Shown: positions 17,270-25,626 of the stretch, in pieces
Layout: every line of letters starts with the position of its first letter
How positions within the stretch are numbered: position 1 is the stretch's first letter
Origin: Paenibacillus sp. EZ-K15
GTDB lineage: Bacteria; Bacillota; Bacilli; Paenibacillales; Paenibacillaceae
NCBI RefSeq assembly: GCF_002573715.1
Contig: NZ_PDHM01000008.1
Location: forward strand, 166,223-204,900
Direction of reading: 5' to 3'
DNA: 38,678 bases
The notes under the pieces: generated by a model
Databases searched by the model: none
Seen by the model: only the letters and a program-made list of their open reading frames with translations
What the model was told of the DNA's origin: nothing
Position numbers and translations under genes: made by a program

Positions 17270-17971
17270 ATGAACATTCTAATCGTTGAAGATGATGAAT
17301 CAATTTGCAATATATTACAATCATATCTGGTGAATGAAGGTTGGACGGTATATACCTCGGAAGAAGGTAATGATGCCCTGCAAAAAATTCATAACTTTAA
17401 AATTGATTTATTAATTCTGGATTTGATGATTCATGGCATACCAGGGGAAGAAGTTTGTCGGAAAGTGAGAGGGTCTTCCAGCATGCCGATCATAATGATC
17501 ACATCCAAGGCTCGTGAAATCGATACGATTAATGGTCTTAATCTAGGTGCGGATGACTACATTACGAAGCCTTTCCGCATGAAAGAGGTCATCGCTCGAA
17601 TTCGAGCTCTGGAGCGAAGAATGAAGATGCTCTCTATAAATAGCCGAACGGTGATGCGATTTAACAAAGGAAGACTTCAAATAAACTTTGAATCGAAGGA
17701 AGTATACGTAAACGGTAAACTCGTGAATTTAACGGTTACAGAGTTTAAGCTGTTAAGTGTTTTGCTCAAAAAACCAAATAAGTTATATAGTCGACAAGAT
17801 TTATCTTATGAAGTTCAAGGTTATCGAGATATTGGCGATGGGAGAACGACAGATACGCATATAAAAAATATCCGCAAAAAAATTGAAGAAGATCATAAAA
17901 ATCCGGTTTATATTGTAACAAAAATTGGTGCGGGGTATAAATTTACGTTCCATCCGGATGAAGAGTACTAA
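17270..17971 (+). CDS. OmpR/PhoB-family response regulator
   Basis: The 233-residue cytoplasmic regulator has a receiver domain at 1-120 with acidic pocket Asp8-Asp9, phospho-acceptor Asp51 (LLILDLM), the conserved MITSK switch and the TKPF lysine. A C-terminal winged helix follows at about 130-230 (LTVTEFKLLSVLLKKPNKLYSRQDL and RTTDTHIKNIRKKI). ATG at 17270 starts directly at the receiver domain; a GGGAGG lies 12 bases upstream. An earlier in-frame ATG at 17108 is only two bases from its Shine-Dalgarno sequence. The stop overlaps the kinase start (TAATG). OmpR-type regulators bind tandem repeats one helical turn apart. Such arrays occur at 11721-11748 and 20268-20306, flanking this gene, so these are its probable targets by inference. 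Confidence 0.93.
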   Translation: MNILIVEDDESICNILQSYLVNEGWTVYTSEEGNDALQKIHNFKIDLLILDLMIHGIPGEEVCRKVRGSSSMPIIMITSKAREIDTINGLNLGADDYITKPFRMKEVIARIRALERRMKMLSINSRTVMRFNKGRLQINFESKEVYVNGKLVNLTVTEFKLLSVLLKKPNKLYSRQDLSYEVQGYRDIGDGRTTDTHIKNIRKKIEEDHKNPVYIVTKIGAGYKFTFHPDEEY

Positions 17972-19374
17972 TGGAATTGTGGAATAGATTACGCCAGACC
18001 CATTGCATTCTGTTTATCTCCCTTATTTTGACATCTTTGATCTTTTTGTTAGCGACCTATTTCTTATCCCGTCTTTCATTTGATCGTTCAATCGAGGTTT
18101 ATAAGATGAAGTTTGTAGAGGATCAAACGCAGAAAATTGCCTTTACTTTGCGTACTCATCTAGAACCGGGCAAGCTATCGATCGAGAAGATGGACTGGCT
18201 TAAACAAGCAGTTAATGTATATTCGATGAGTATACGTTACTATGCTCCGGGCCATGAAGAAGTGCTGTATGATTCAGGGCTGGAAAGTCAGCAATATGGT
18301 CGGCCCTTCACGGCTAGCAGTCCGATTTATGTCGATGGCCAGTTAATCGGAATTTTGGATGCTACGGTTGATTTGGATAATGATTTCAATCTTCCTTCCG
18401 CATCGTTTTTTTCGTTTGCTTTATTTGGAGGTAGTGGTGGTGTTACCATCATCTTATTGTGCCTTATGGTAGTTATTTGTTATCTTCTTGCCAGGCGATT
18501 GTCGAAGCCGCTTCGTTTAAGCAGCCTTCAGGCGAAACGTATTGCTGGGGGGCATAGGGACACTTTAATTTCCGAAACGGGAACGTTGGAGCTGAATCAG
18601 CTAATTACTTCTATGAATAAGCTTGTCGTTGATTTGAATAACCAAGAACACTGGCGGGAGCAATCGATGCAAGATTTAACGCATGAACTTCGTACTCCGC
18701 TAACCTCTATGCTATCCAGAATGGAGGCACTTATTGATGGTATTTATCCAGCGAATGAAGAGAATTTAAATCGTATTTACGCCGAAATTGATCGGCTATG
18801 CCGCCTTGTGGATGATGTGGAAAAATTGTCTGAAGCAGAGGGAGCTAAATTCCAGCTTGATATCGAATTAATCGATATACGAAATCTGGTGAGGGATGTT
18901 TACGAGAATTTAATCTTCTTAGCTAAAGCCAAAGATATAAACTTTACTCTGCATACCATCTATACCCCTTGTCACGTGGAAGTAGATCCTGACCGTTTCG
19001 TCCAAATTATGACGAATATTATTTCCAATGCGATCAAGTATACGGCAATTGGAGGGAGCATCGATGTGGGAATCACGATTGATCACAAAGAAATGGTTAC
19101 TATTTATTGTAGAGATAACGGCATAGGGATATCGGAGTATGATTTGCCGCTTATTTTCAACCGGTTTTATCGGGCAGATAAAGCACGTACTAGAAATACA
19201 GGTGGAATTGGGGTTGGATTAAGCATTGCTAAAGCACTGATTGAAGCTCATGGGGGAACTGTTCAAGCAGAAAGTAAGATAGGTGAGGGTTCGATGTTTC
19301 GAATTGATATTCCGTTAGTCCGAGCGCCCAAAAACGAGCTGCTGGTGAACTCATATTCGCCATACAAGTTGTGA
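17971..19374 (+). CDS. Membrane sensor histidine kinase
   Basis: This 467-residue kinase is the partner of the preceding regulator. A first membrane helix lies at about 10-32, an extracytoplasmic sensor domain at about 33-142 (probably PAS/CACHE-like: SIRYYAPGHEEVLYDS...IYVDGQLIGILDA), and a second helix at about 148-172. A HAMP-like linker (ARRLSKPLRLSS) follows. The H-box is DLTHELRTPLTSM with His238, and the ATPase domain has N-box NIISNAIKYT, G1 DNGIGI and G2 GGIGVGLSIAK. The ATG overlaps the regulator stop by one base, so the two are coupled. The sensor domain is large enough to bind a ligand outside the cell; the signal cannot be identified. Confidence 0.93.
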   Translation: MELWNRLRQTHCILFISLILTSLIFLLATYFLSRLSFDRSIEVYKMKFVEDQTQKIAFTLRTHLEPGKLSIEKMDWLKQAVNVYSMSIRYYAPGHEEVLYDSGLESQQYGRPFTASSPIYVDGQLIGILDATVDLDNDFNLPSASFFSFALFGGSGGVTIILLCLMVVICYLLARRLSKPLRLSSLQAKRIAGGHRDTLISETGTLELNQLITSMNKLVVDLNNQEHWREQSMQDLTHELRTPLTSMLSRMEALIDGIYPANEENLNRIYAEIDRLCRLVDDVEKLSEAEGAKFQLDIELIDIRNLVRDVYENLIFLAKAKDINFTLHTIYTPCHVEVDPDRFVQIMTNIISNAIKYTAIGGSIDVGITIDHKEMVTIYCRDNGIGISEYDLPLIFNRFYRADKARTRNTGGIGVGLSIAKALIEAHGGTVQAESKIGEGSMFRIDIPLVRAPKNELLVNSYSPYKL

Positions 19375-19392
19375 CGGAGGTTTTACTTCATC

Positions 19393-20157
19393 ATGAAAAA
19401 AACATTCCGCTTGCTATTCAAAAACCCATTAATTATGATGTATCCGATTATTTTGGATGCGTTATCATTCATTATAGGGCTTATGATTGTTGGTTTTATT
19501 GGTGTACCTTCACTATCCATACGTCTTATTCTGGAGATGGGGATTCCATCGGTCAGTTATGTTAGTAATATTCCGCAGCTCATCAATCAAATGCAGTTTA
19601 TGGGTGATGCGATATCCGTGAGAGCGTGGATTCCTGTTATCTTCATGCTGTTACTGATGGCTTTTGCTCAGGGGGGGTACATCGCTTCTTTGCGTAATGT
19701 TGTGGAAGGCAGTCCAATATCAATCGGTCAATTTATGAAAGACGGCAAAACATACGTGGTTCGCTTTATCTTCTTGTTTATGATCATAACCGCAGCAAAG
19801 ACAGCCATTACCACGTTATTGGCAGCGTTTCTAGGTGTTATTGGACTGTTCTTGTCCCTTGTTATATTTGTAGTTCTCCGAGTCATCTTTATTTATGTCG
19901 AATATTGTATCGTTGTTAATCAATTGAATGTGGATGCAGCATTCCGTCAGAGCAGACGTTATTTTCAAGCGTCAAGTTTTAACACGTCAGGAATTATTAT
20001 TGTCATGATGATCAGTTCAGGCGTCATTAGCTTGCTACTTCACTATTTATGGAGCCCCGCAGCAGTAATTATAGCGATACCCATTTGTGCTGTTGTCATG
20101 GGTGTTATTCAAATCGCTTTCATGCAGCAGTTGTTGTTAAACAAAGTATCTACATGA
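19393..20157 (+). CDS. Polytopic membrane protein of unknown function
   Basis: The 254-residue protein has about five or six hydrophobic helices. The first is at about 13-37; others are at about 82-95, 122-145, 148-172, 200-220 and 222-245. The short basic N-terminus MKKTFRLLFKNPLIMMYP and the VNQLNVDAAFRQSRRYF loop before the last helices resemble Firmicute proteins related to DUF975/glycerophosphodiesterase membrane domains. It starts 18 bases after the kinase gene with GGAGG at 19376-19380, and a terminator follows. Cotranscription with the two-component genes suggests a role in sensing or in the envelope response, but no function is known. Confidence 0.7.
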   Translation: MKKTFRLLFKNPLIMMYPIILDALSFIIGLMIVGFIGVPSLSIRLILEMGIPSVSYVSNIPQLINQMQFMGDAISVRAWIPVIFMLLLMAFAQGGYIASLRNVVEGSPISIGQFMKDGKTYVVRFIFLFMIITAAKTAITTLLAAFLGVIGLFLSLVIFVVLRVIFIYVEYCIVVNQLNVDAAFRQSRRYFQASSFNTSGIIIVMMISSGVISLLLHYLWSPAAVIIAIPICAVVMGVIQIAFMQQLLLNKVST

Positions 20158-20219
20158 AAAATTGTAATGAAAGCAGCTTGCCTTTTTGAACACGCACTAA
20201 TACATAATTAACCTCTTTA

Positions 20220-20262
20220 AATAGCAGTGAGGACACTCGTCCTTACTGCTATTTATCGTTTT
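20220..20262 (+). terminator. Strong intrinsic terminator after the two-component operon
   Basis: AATAGCAGTGAGGAC (20220) and GTCCTTACTGCTATT form a 15-bp stem with one G-U pair and a 4-base loop. A T-rich tail, TATCGTTTT, follows. It separates the two-component operon from the fucosidase operon. Confidence 0.85.
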
Positions 20263-20267
20263 GAATC

Positions 20268-20322
20268 ATCACATGAAATTCGCAACATCTTCACACCACC
20301 TTCACAACAGAATTGTTAAGAT
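20268..20322 (+). promoter_or_regulatory. Four-copy direct-repeat operator and promoter of the fucosidase/transport operon
   Basis: ATCACA (20268), TTCGCA (20279), TTCACA (20290) and TTCACA (20301) start exactly 11 bp apart. Ten bases after the last repeat is a -10-like TAAGAT (20317-20322), and there is no sigma-A -35. Four half-sites one helical turn apart next to the -10 is the Bacillus Pho-box arrangement (TT(A/C/T)ACA with about 5-bp gaps) and is general for OmpR-family activators. The local regulator at 17270-17971 is the first candidate; PhoP is the second. The geometry matches the site at 11721-11764 base for base in spacing. Confidence 0.7.
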
Positions 20323-20347
20323 TAGAAAAAAGTTGAGAGGGGTCTTT

Positions 20348-21616
20348 ATGATGACGAATTCGATGATTAAACCTACTCTTCGGCAATTAGAGTATCAGGG
20401 CTGGGAGTTCGGCATGTTTTTGCATTTTGGTCTGCGTACATTCTATGAGGGGTATGTTGATTTTGATAAGCGCCCGATGTCACCTGCGGAATTCAATCCA
20501 GTTCGGTTAGATTGCGAGCAGTGGATTCGAACAGCTAAAGAATCTGGGATGAACTACGCGGTATTGACAGCCAAACATCATGATGGTTTCTCTAACTGGC
20601 CATCGAAATATAGTTCATTCACGGTTGCTCAGTCCCCATGGAAAGAGGGAACAGGGGATGTTGTGAAGGAGTTCGTCGCTGCTTGCCGTAAGTATGGTGT
20701 GAAACCTGGATTATATTATTCTCCATTTGACGGCTCGGCAGATTTTTATAATCAGGATGCTCGTGCTTATGATGATTACTTTGTTAATCAAATTACAGAA
20801 CTGCTCGGAGATTATGGAGACATTGATATTCTGTGGTTTGACGGTTGCGGCTCTGAAGATCATGAATATGATTGGGCAAGGATTATTCGTGAGATTCGCC
20901 GACTGCAGCCGAATATTTTAATTTTTAATATGGGCGATCCTAATTTCCGGTGGGTAGGCAATGAAGACGGGATTGCACCGATTCCTTGCTGGAATGTTAC
21001 AGATGCAACGGACTTCTCGATTTTAACCGAGCAGAAAGATGCATTGGGTGAACATATATGGTTACCTGCTGAGTGCGATGTACAGATGCGGGCGAATTGG
21101 TTCTACAGTGATCGTGATGAGCACACCGTCAAGAGTCTGGATCAACTTATGGGCTTGTATTATTATTCGGTAGGTCGAGGCGCTAACTTGCTATTAAATA
21201 TCGGACCGGATCGAGAAGGGCTGTTACCTGCCAAAGACACGGTACAGTTACAGGCAATGGGTGATGAGATTCGTAGAAGATTCGATCATCCTATTGCTTC
21301 AATAGAACAGTGTTCACAGAATAAGTCAGGATGGTCTTATGAGGCAACGAAACCTCATGTAATCGATCATATCATGATTCAAGAGGATTTAACGAACGGA
21401 GAACATGTTCGGAGTTTCCGGATTAACGTCACGACTGAGAAGACTCAACGGTCAATCACGGTGTACGAAGGAAGAAACATTGGGCATAAAGCAATTATTC
21501 GCATCCCTGCGATTAAAGTTAAAGGCCTTCAGTTAGAAATAACAGATTATGAAGATGTGCCTTCAATCCGCCAAATGGCTATCTACCATGTGGGGGAGAC
21601 CTATGATTCCGAATAA
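20348..21616 (+). CDS. GH29-type alpha-L-fucosidase, intracellular
   Basis: The 422-residue protein matches family GH29. It has an early WEFGMFLHFGLRTF, the substrate-binding KHHDGFSNWPSKYS (His77, His78), and WFDG with Asp165 in the position of the catalytic nucleophile. A small C-terminal beta domain follows the (beta/alpha)8 barrel. GH29 enzymes release terminal alpha-L-fucose with retention. The acid/base residue is not conserved across the family and I do not assign it. There is no signal peptide, so it would act on imported oligosaccharides. ATG at 20348 or 20351 follows GAGAGGGG; an earlier in-frame codon at 20261 lies upstream of the promoter elements. As first gene of the 12-gene operon, it is the best clue that the operon handles a fucosylated or similar glycan. 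Other GH29-like specificities are possible. Confidence 0.85.
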   Translation: MMTNSMIKPTLRQLEYQGWEFGMFLHFGLRTFYEGYVDFDKRPMSPAEFNPVRLDCEQWIRTAKESGMNYAVLTAKHHDGFSNWPSKYSSFTVAQSPWKEGTGDVVKEFVAACRKYGVKPGLYYSPFDGSADFYNQDARAYDDYFVNQITELLGDYGDIDILWFDGCGSEDHEYDWARIIREIRRLQPNILIFNMGDPNFRWVGNEDGIAPIPCWNVTDATDFSILTEQKDALGEHIWLPAECDVQMRANWFYSDRDEHTVKSLDQLMGLYYYSVGRGANLLLNIGPDREGLLPAKDTVQLQAMGDEIRRRFDHPIASIEQCSQNKSGWSYEATKPHVIDHIMIQEDLTNGEHVRSFRINVTTEKTQRSITVYEGRNIGHKAIIRIPAIKVKGLQLEITDYEDVPSIRQMAIYHVGETYDSE

Positions 21617-21636
21617 ACCATGAGGGGGAATTGATT

Positions 21637-23025
21637 GTGATTAAGAACCGAAAAATTTGGAATGTGCTTATGATTCTGTGCCTTATGTTTACCATTTTTG
21701 TAACCGCTTGCAGCGGCTCGGATAATACAGCTAATGAACCAGAAAGCCCGACTGAAGCGACGAATACCAATAATACGGATACTAACACGGAGGAAGGTAA
21801 GGAAGAGGAACCGAAAGAGCCTGTCAAACAATTTAGCGATGAACCCGTAACGCTGAAAATAGCGACGCCGTGGGGAATCGACTATTTCACACCGAGAATG
21901 ATTGATCCGATTCAGGAGCAATTCCCCCATGTGACCGTTGAGCATGTTGACTGGAACGGGACGGCTGAGAATATGCAGGAATTAAGTGCGCAAGGTATTG
22001 TTCCTGATATTGTATTAGGTTACACCGGTCAAGCACCGTTTGAAGAACTTGAGATGGTATTCGGTCTGGATGACATGATTGCTGAGTATGGCGTTGATTT
22101 AAGTGGAGTCAATCCACAGCTGCTTCAGGAATTACGTTCAAGGGACAAAGAAGGACGTCTGATTGGTCTTCCCGATGCTGGCGATGTCCTCGCATTGTAC
22201 TATAACAAGGAAATCTTTGATCTGTTAGGTGCCAACTATCCATCTGACAATATGACGTGGGATGAACTTATTGATCTAGCGAAGCAGCTGACCGTCAAGA
22301 AGGACGGTGTTCAATATAGTGGTCTTGATCTAGGGGCCATGCCAACAGCGTTATTTAACCAATTATCGATGAACTATACAGACCCGGAGACGGGTGAAGT
22401 ATTGTTTGATAAAGATCCTAAATTTGCAAAGATGATGGAAGTTCTCAAGAAATATTTCAGTATACCCAACATCTATAATCCAGAAGAACAAAGTAAATTT
22501 GAAGGTAAAACAGCTGCAATGGTCATTAACTGGCATGGCTTCTTAACTTGGTTTGGCGGAGAAGCGGAAGAGAGAGTTGAATATGAGAAAAGTATGGATA
22601 TGGTTCCCGTTCCGTCGTTTGCAGATATGCCGGGATTAGCTCCTAAACCAGGGGCTCATCCATGGATCATCAATGATTTCAGTGAACATAAAGAAGCAGC
22701 ATTGCAAGTGTTAACCTACGTGATCTCCCCTGAATACCAGATACAATACCGGATGAAGATGGGTACTCCTTCCGTATCCTTAAGCCAAGAGGATGGGAAA
22801 TTGTTCGGTGCAGACGATCCAACGTATACAGACAAAAATGTCACGGCGATGTTCCAAAATCCATTTGCTGAACCACCTGCACGTAAAAGCCCATGGGATC
22901 GGCATGTTGCGTTCAGTGAGGCACTTACGAAGTTTGCGACTACCGATTTGAACGTAGCAGAATTTACACGTGTACTGAAGGAAGAGTCGGAAATTAAGAT
23001 CAAGGAAGAGCAATCCAAGAAATAA
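21637..23025 (+). CDS. Extracellular solute-binding lipoprotein, family 1 (copy 1)
   Basis: The 462-residue protein has a lipoprotein signal peptide with lipobox VTAC (Cys25) and a Thr/Asn/Glu-rich flexible linker. A family 1 solute-binding domain starts near residue 67 (VTLKIATPWGIDYF). It would be anchored to the outer face of the membrane and deliver sugars or oligosaccharides to a CUT1 permease. GTG at 21637 has GAGGGGG eight bases upstream; the TTG at 21631 is too close to it. It shares the pattern YYNKEIFDLLGANYP...MTWDELIDLAKQLT with two other proteins in the operon and is the most diverged of the three. It ends with a lysine/glutamate-rich tail, like the other two. Confidence 0.9.
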   Translation: MIKNRKIWNVLMILCLMFTIFVTACSGSDNTANEPESPTEATNTNNTDTNTEEGKEEEPKEPVKQFSDEPVTLKIATPWGIDYFTPRMIDPIQEQFPHVTVEHVDWNGTAENMQELSAQGIVPDIVLGYTGQAPFEELEMVFGLDDMIAEYGVDLSGVNPQLLQELRSRDKEGRLIGLPDAGDVLALYYNKEIFDLLGANYPSDNMTWDELIDLAKQLTVKKDGVQYSGLDLGAMPTALFNQLSMNYTDPETGEVLFDKDPKFAKMMEVLKKYFSIPNIYNPEEQSKFEGKTAAMVINWHGFLTWFGGEAEERVEYEKSMDMVPVPSFADMPGLAPKPGAHPWIINDFSEHKEAALQVLTYVISPEYQIQYRMKMGTPSVSLSQEDGKLFGADDPTYTDKNVTAMFQNPFAEPPARKSPWDRHVAFSEALTKFATTDLNVAEFTRVLKEESEIKIKEEQSKK

Positions 23026-23053
23026 AAATGAAATGCAATGGGAGGAATGGTAA

Positions 23054-24421
23054 ATGAAGCTGAAACACGCATTTGTCCTATTGTTTGTGATTATGTTGTC
23101 TATTTCAATGTTGTTGTCAGGGTGCAGTACGGATCGTGGTGGCAACCAGGAAGCCACAACGGAAACAGTAGACACGGATACGCCATCCACGGATGCGAAA
23201 ACAGAAGATGAACAGGCCGTATCGACAGATGAGGTTACCATCAAGATTTTGTATCCATGGGGACAAGAGGCGTTCGATAAACTTTTTAAGGATATTGATG
23301 AGAAGCTTTCGAATATTAACGTGGAATTAGTTGACTCCCAAGCACAATTGGAGCCATTGCAAGAGCTGAACGCGAAACAAATCGTGCCGGATATCATATT
23401 TGCCAACTGGGGAATTGACGCGTTGCAGGAGCTGGATATGATCGAACCACTCGATGATTTGATCGAATCCCACCAATTCGATCTTAGTGGTATAGACCCT
23501 TCCATTATAGCTTACTGGCGTTTAGTCGATTCTGAGGGCAGATTGCTAGGTATGCCTACAGCTAGCGACAATTATACGATGTTTTACAACAAAGAGGTTT
23601 TCGATCTATTTGGAGTGCCTTATCCAACAGGGGATCTGACATGGGATGCCATGGTTGATCTTGCGAAGAAACTGACTGGTGAAAGAGACGGAATCCAATA
23701 TCATGGACTTGAGATGGGCCCTGGATTCGCAGGTACGGAAGCCTTGGTTCCTTTAAAGCAATTAAATGTGAACCTGACGGATCCCGAAACAGGTGAGGTT
23801 TTAATTACTAAAGAACCGGCAATTATTAAATACCTTGAATTGATGAAGAAGTTCTACAGCATCCCTGGTATTTATAGTGATGATCCGGAAGTCAGAAAGG
23901 ATTATTCCTTTCAAAATAAAAATGTCGCTATGATCGTATCTTGGCCGGGATACATGAAATGGGGCATTGGAGATCCGGAAATCACGAAACATATTCAATC
24001 CGTACCTGTGCCGGTATGGCCGGAATTACCGAATATTGCACCAGCTTCATTCTCGCATCCATTCATTATTAATAAATACAGTGAGCATAAAGATGAGGCA
24101 TTTCAAGTCCTTGCCGAATATGTGTCTCCCGAGCATCAGGCCCAATTAGCGAGAATTGGGGACCGTCCAGTACTAACCGATCCGAAAGTTTACGAAGAGT
24201 TCGGCGCAGAACTTGAAGTTTATGAAGGTATGGATATCAACGCATTTTTCTCACGCCAACCAGTCATTCCAAAAATGATCAGCAAATGGGATCAATATGT
24301 GGATCTTTCAGGGAGCCTTCTGAAATTCTCTGAGTCAGATATGAATATTCCAGAGTTTCTAAGAGTATTGCAGGAAGAATCTGAGGCGAAAATCAAAGAT
24401 GCCATGGCTAAGGGACAATAG
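23054..24421 (+). CDS. Extracellular solute-binding lipoprotein, family 1 (copy 2)
   Basis: The 455-residue lipoprotein has lipobox LLSGC (Cys24), an acidic Thr-rich linker, then a binding domain beginning VTIKILYPWGQEAF. The central part FYNKEVFDLFGVPYP, LTWDAMVDLAKKLTGERDG and YLELMKKFYSIPGIY is strikingly close to the copy at 36939-38354 (FYNQEIFDMFGVPYP, MTWDETFELAKKLTGERNG, YFELMKKFYSIPGMY). These two are therefore nearer to each other than to the adjacent copy 1. GGGAGG eight bases upstream supports the ATG. It is probably a substrate receptor for one or both permease pairs of the operon. Confidence 0.92.
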   Translation: MKLKHAFVLLFVIMLSISMLLSGCSTDRGGNQEATTETVDTDTPSTDAKTEDEQAVSTDEVTIKILYPWGQEAFDKLFKDIDEKLSNINVELVDSQAQLEPLQELNAKQIVPDIIFANWGIDALQELDMIEPLDDLIESHQFDLSGIDPSIIAYWRLVDSEGRLLGMPTASDNYTMFYNKEVFDLFGVPYPTGDLTWDAMVDLAKKLTGERDGIQYHGLEMGPGFAGTEALVPLKQLNVNLTDPETGEVLITKEPAIIKYLELMKKFYSIPGIYSDDPEVRKDYSFQNKNVAMIVSWPGYMKWGIGDPEITKHIQSVPVPVWPELPNIAPASFSHPFIINKYSEHKDEAFQVLAEYVSPEHQAQLARIGDRPVLTDPKVYEEFGAELEVYEGMDINAFFSRQPVIPKMISKWDQYVDLSGSLLKFSESDMNIPEFLRVLQEESEAKIKDAMAKGQ

Positions 24422-24494
24422 ATATTCCATGACCAAAAGATTCAAACTAAGGTAGTGACTGGGGAAAACAGGATCATGCAAAGGAGGAATTCTA

Positions 24495-25613
24495 GTGTCG
24501 AGAATTATATTTAATCATGTTCACAAACGTTACGGGAAATATAAAGAATACGCAGTGAAAGACTTTAACCTCGAAGTTGAGGATGAGGAATTTCTTGTCT
24601 TTGTAGGTTCTTCAGGATGTGGTAAATCGACAACATTACGTATGCTCGCGGGATTAGAAGATATCTCAGAAGGCGAAATTTACATTGGCGATACCATTGT
24701 GAATGATATGCCGCCTAAAGACCGTGATATATCGATGGTATTCCAAAACTATGCGTTATACCCGAACATGTCTGTCTACGATAATATTGCCTTTGGTCTG
24801 CAAATGAGAAAGCTTCCGAAACATGAAATTGAGTCATCGGTTAAACGGGCTGCCCGCGTGCTAGAAATTGAAAACTATCTGGACCGTAAACCAAGAGAAT
24901 TATCGGGCGGTCAGCGCCAGCGTGTTGCACTCGGTCGGGCGATTGTTCGTACACCACAGGCATTTCTGATGGATGAACCGCTCTCTAACTTGGATGCTAA
25001 ACTGCGTGTGCAGATGCGTTCGGAAATTATTCGGCTTCACAAAAAAATCGGTGTCACGACGATTTATGTTACCCATGATCAGATTGAAGCGATGACGATG
25101 GGCGATCGTATTGTGGTCATGGAGAAGGGGATTGTTCAACAGGTAGATACGCCAGAGATCATTTATAATGAACCAGCTAATCTGTTCGTAGCTAACTTTA
25201 TCGGAAACCCGCCGATGAATTTTGTGACCGGTAAAATTGAAGAACGTGAAGGGTTCCTTGAATTCCATACGAAGCGCTTCGGGCTCAAGCTTACAGAGAA
25301 GCAAGCTCATGCGATAAGACAGATGAATCTCGTAGATCGAGGAATCATTATTGGAATGCGGCCAGAAAACATTAGCTTTGAGGAAATTATGTTGGAAGCG
25401 TATCCACAGTCGATTATTAACGGAACGATGGAATTAAGTGAATTTGTTGGATCTGACCGTTACTACCATATGAATATAGGACTCGAGAAATATCTAGTTG
25501 CCCGTGCTCACCCACGCTATCACTTTGACGATGGAATGAGAACTGCTGTCGCCGTGGATATGAACAAAGCATTATTTTTCCATAAAGATACAGGGCTTCT
25601 ATTAACAAAGTGA
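24495..25613 (+). CDS. CUT1 sugar ABC transporter ATP-binding protein (MsmX/UgpC-like)
   Basis: This 372-residue ATPase has Walker A GSSGCGKST (Lys44), a Q-loop in VFQNYALYP, the signature LSGGQRQRVALGRAI, Walker B AFLMDEPLSNLDAKLR and the H-loop VTHDQ. A C-terminal TOBE-like regulatory region follows from about 235. This is the multi-sugar ATPase type that drives CUT1 importers. Many Firmicute CUT1 operons lack such a gene and rely on one shared ATPase, so a dedicated copy here is notable. It is the only importer ATPase for the two permease pairs in the operon and probably serves both. The start is GTG at 24495, with AAGGAGG upstream. The 73-base gap before it is the largest in the operon and has no terminator. 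Confidence 0.95.
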   Translation: MSRIIFNHVHKRYGKYKEYAVKDFNLEVEDEEFLVFVGSSGCGKSTTLRMLAGLEDISEGEIYIGDTIVNDMPPKDRDISMVFQNYALYPNMSVYDNIAFGLQMRKLPKHEIESSVKRAARVLEIENYLDRKPRELSGGQRQRVALGRAIVRTPQAFLMDEPLSNLDAKLRVQMRSEIIRLHKKIGVTTIYVTHDQIEAMTMGDRIVVMEKGIVQQVDTPEIIYNEPANLFVANFIGNPPMNFVTGKIEEREGFLEFHTKRFGLKLTEKQAHAIRQMNLVDRGIIIGMRPENISFEEIMLEAYPQSIINGTMELSEFVGSDRYYHMNIGLEKYLVARAHPRYHFDDGMRTAVAVDMNKALFFHKDTGLLLTK

Positions 25614-25626
25614 TGGAGGGATACGA

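Noticed and set aside
22780..23505. - strand open frame of 241 codons across two solute-binding protein genes
   Set aside because: It spans two good + strand lipoprotein genes and their ribosome binding site, and its composition (Ser/Asn/Ile-rich) is that of an antisense shadow.
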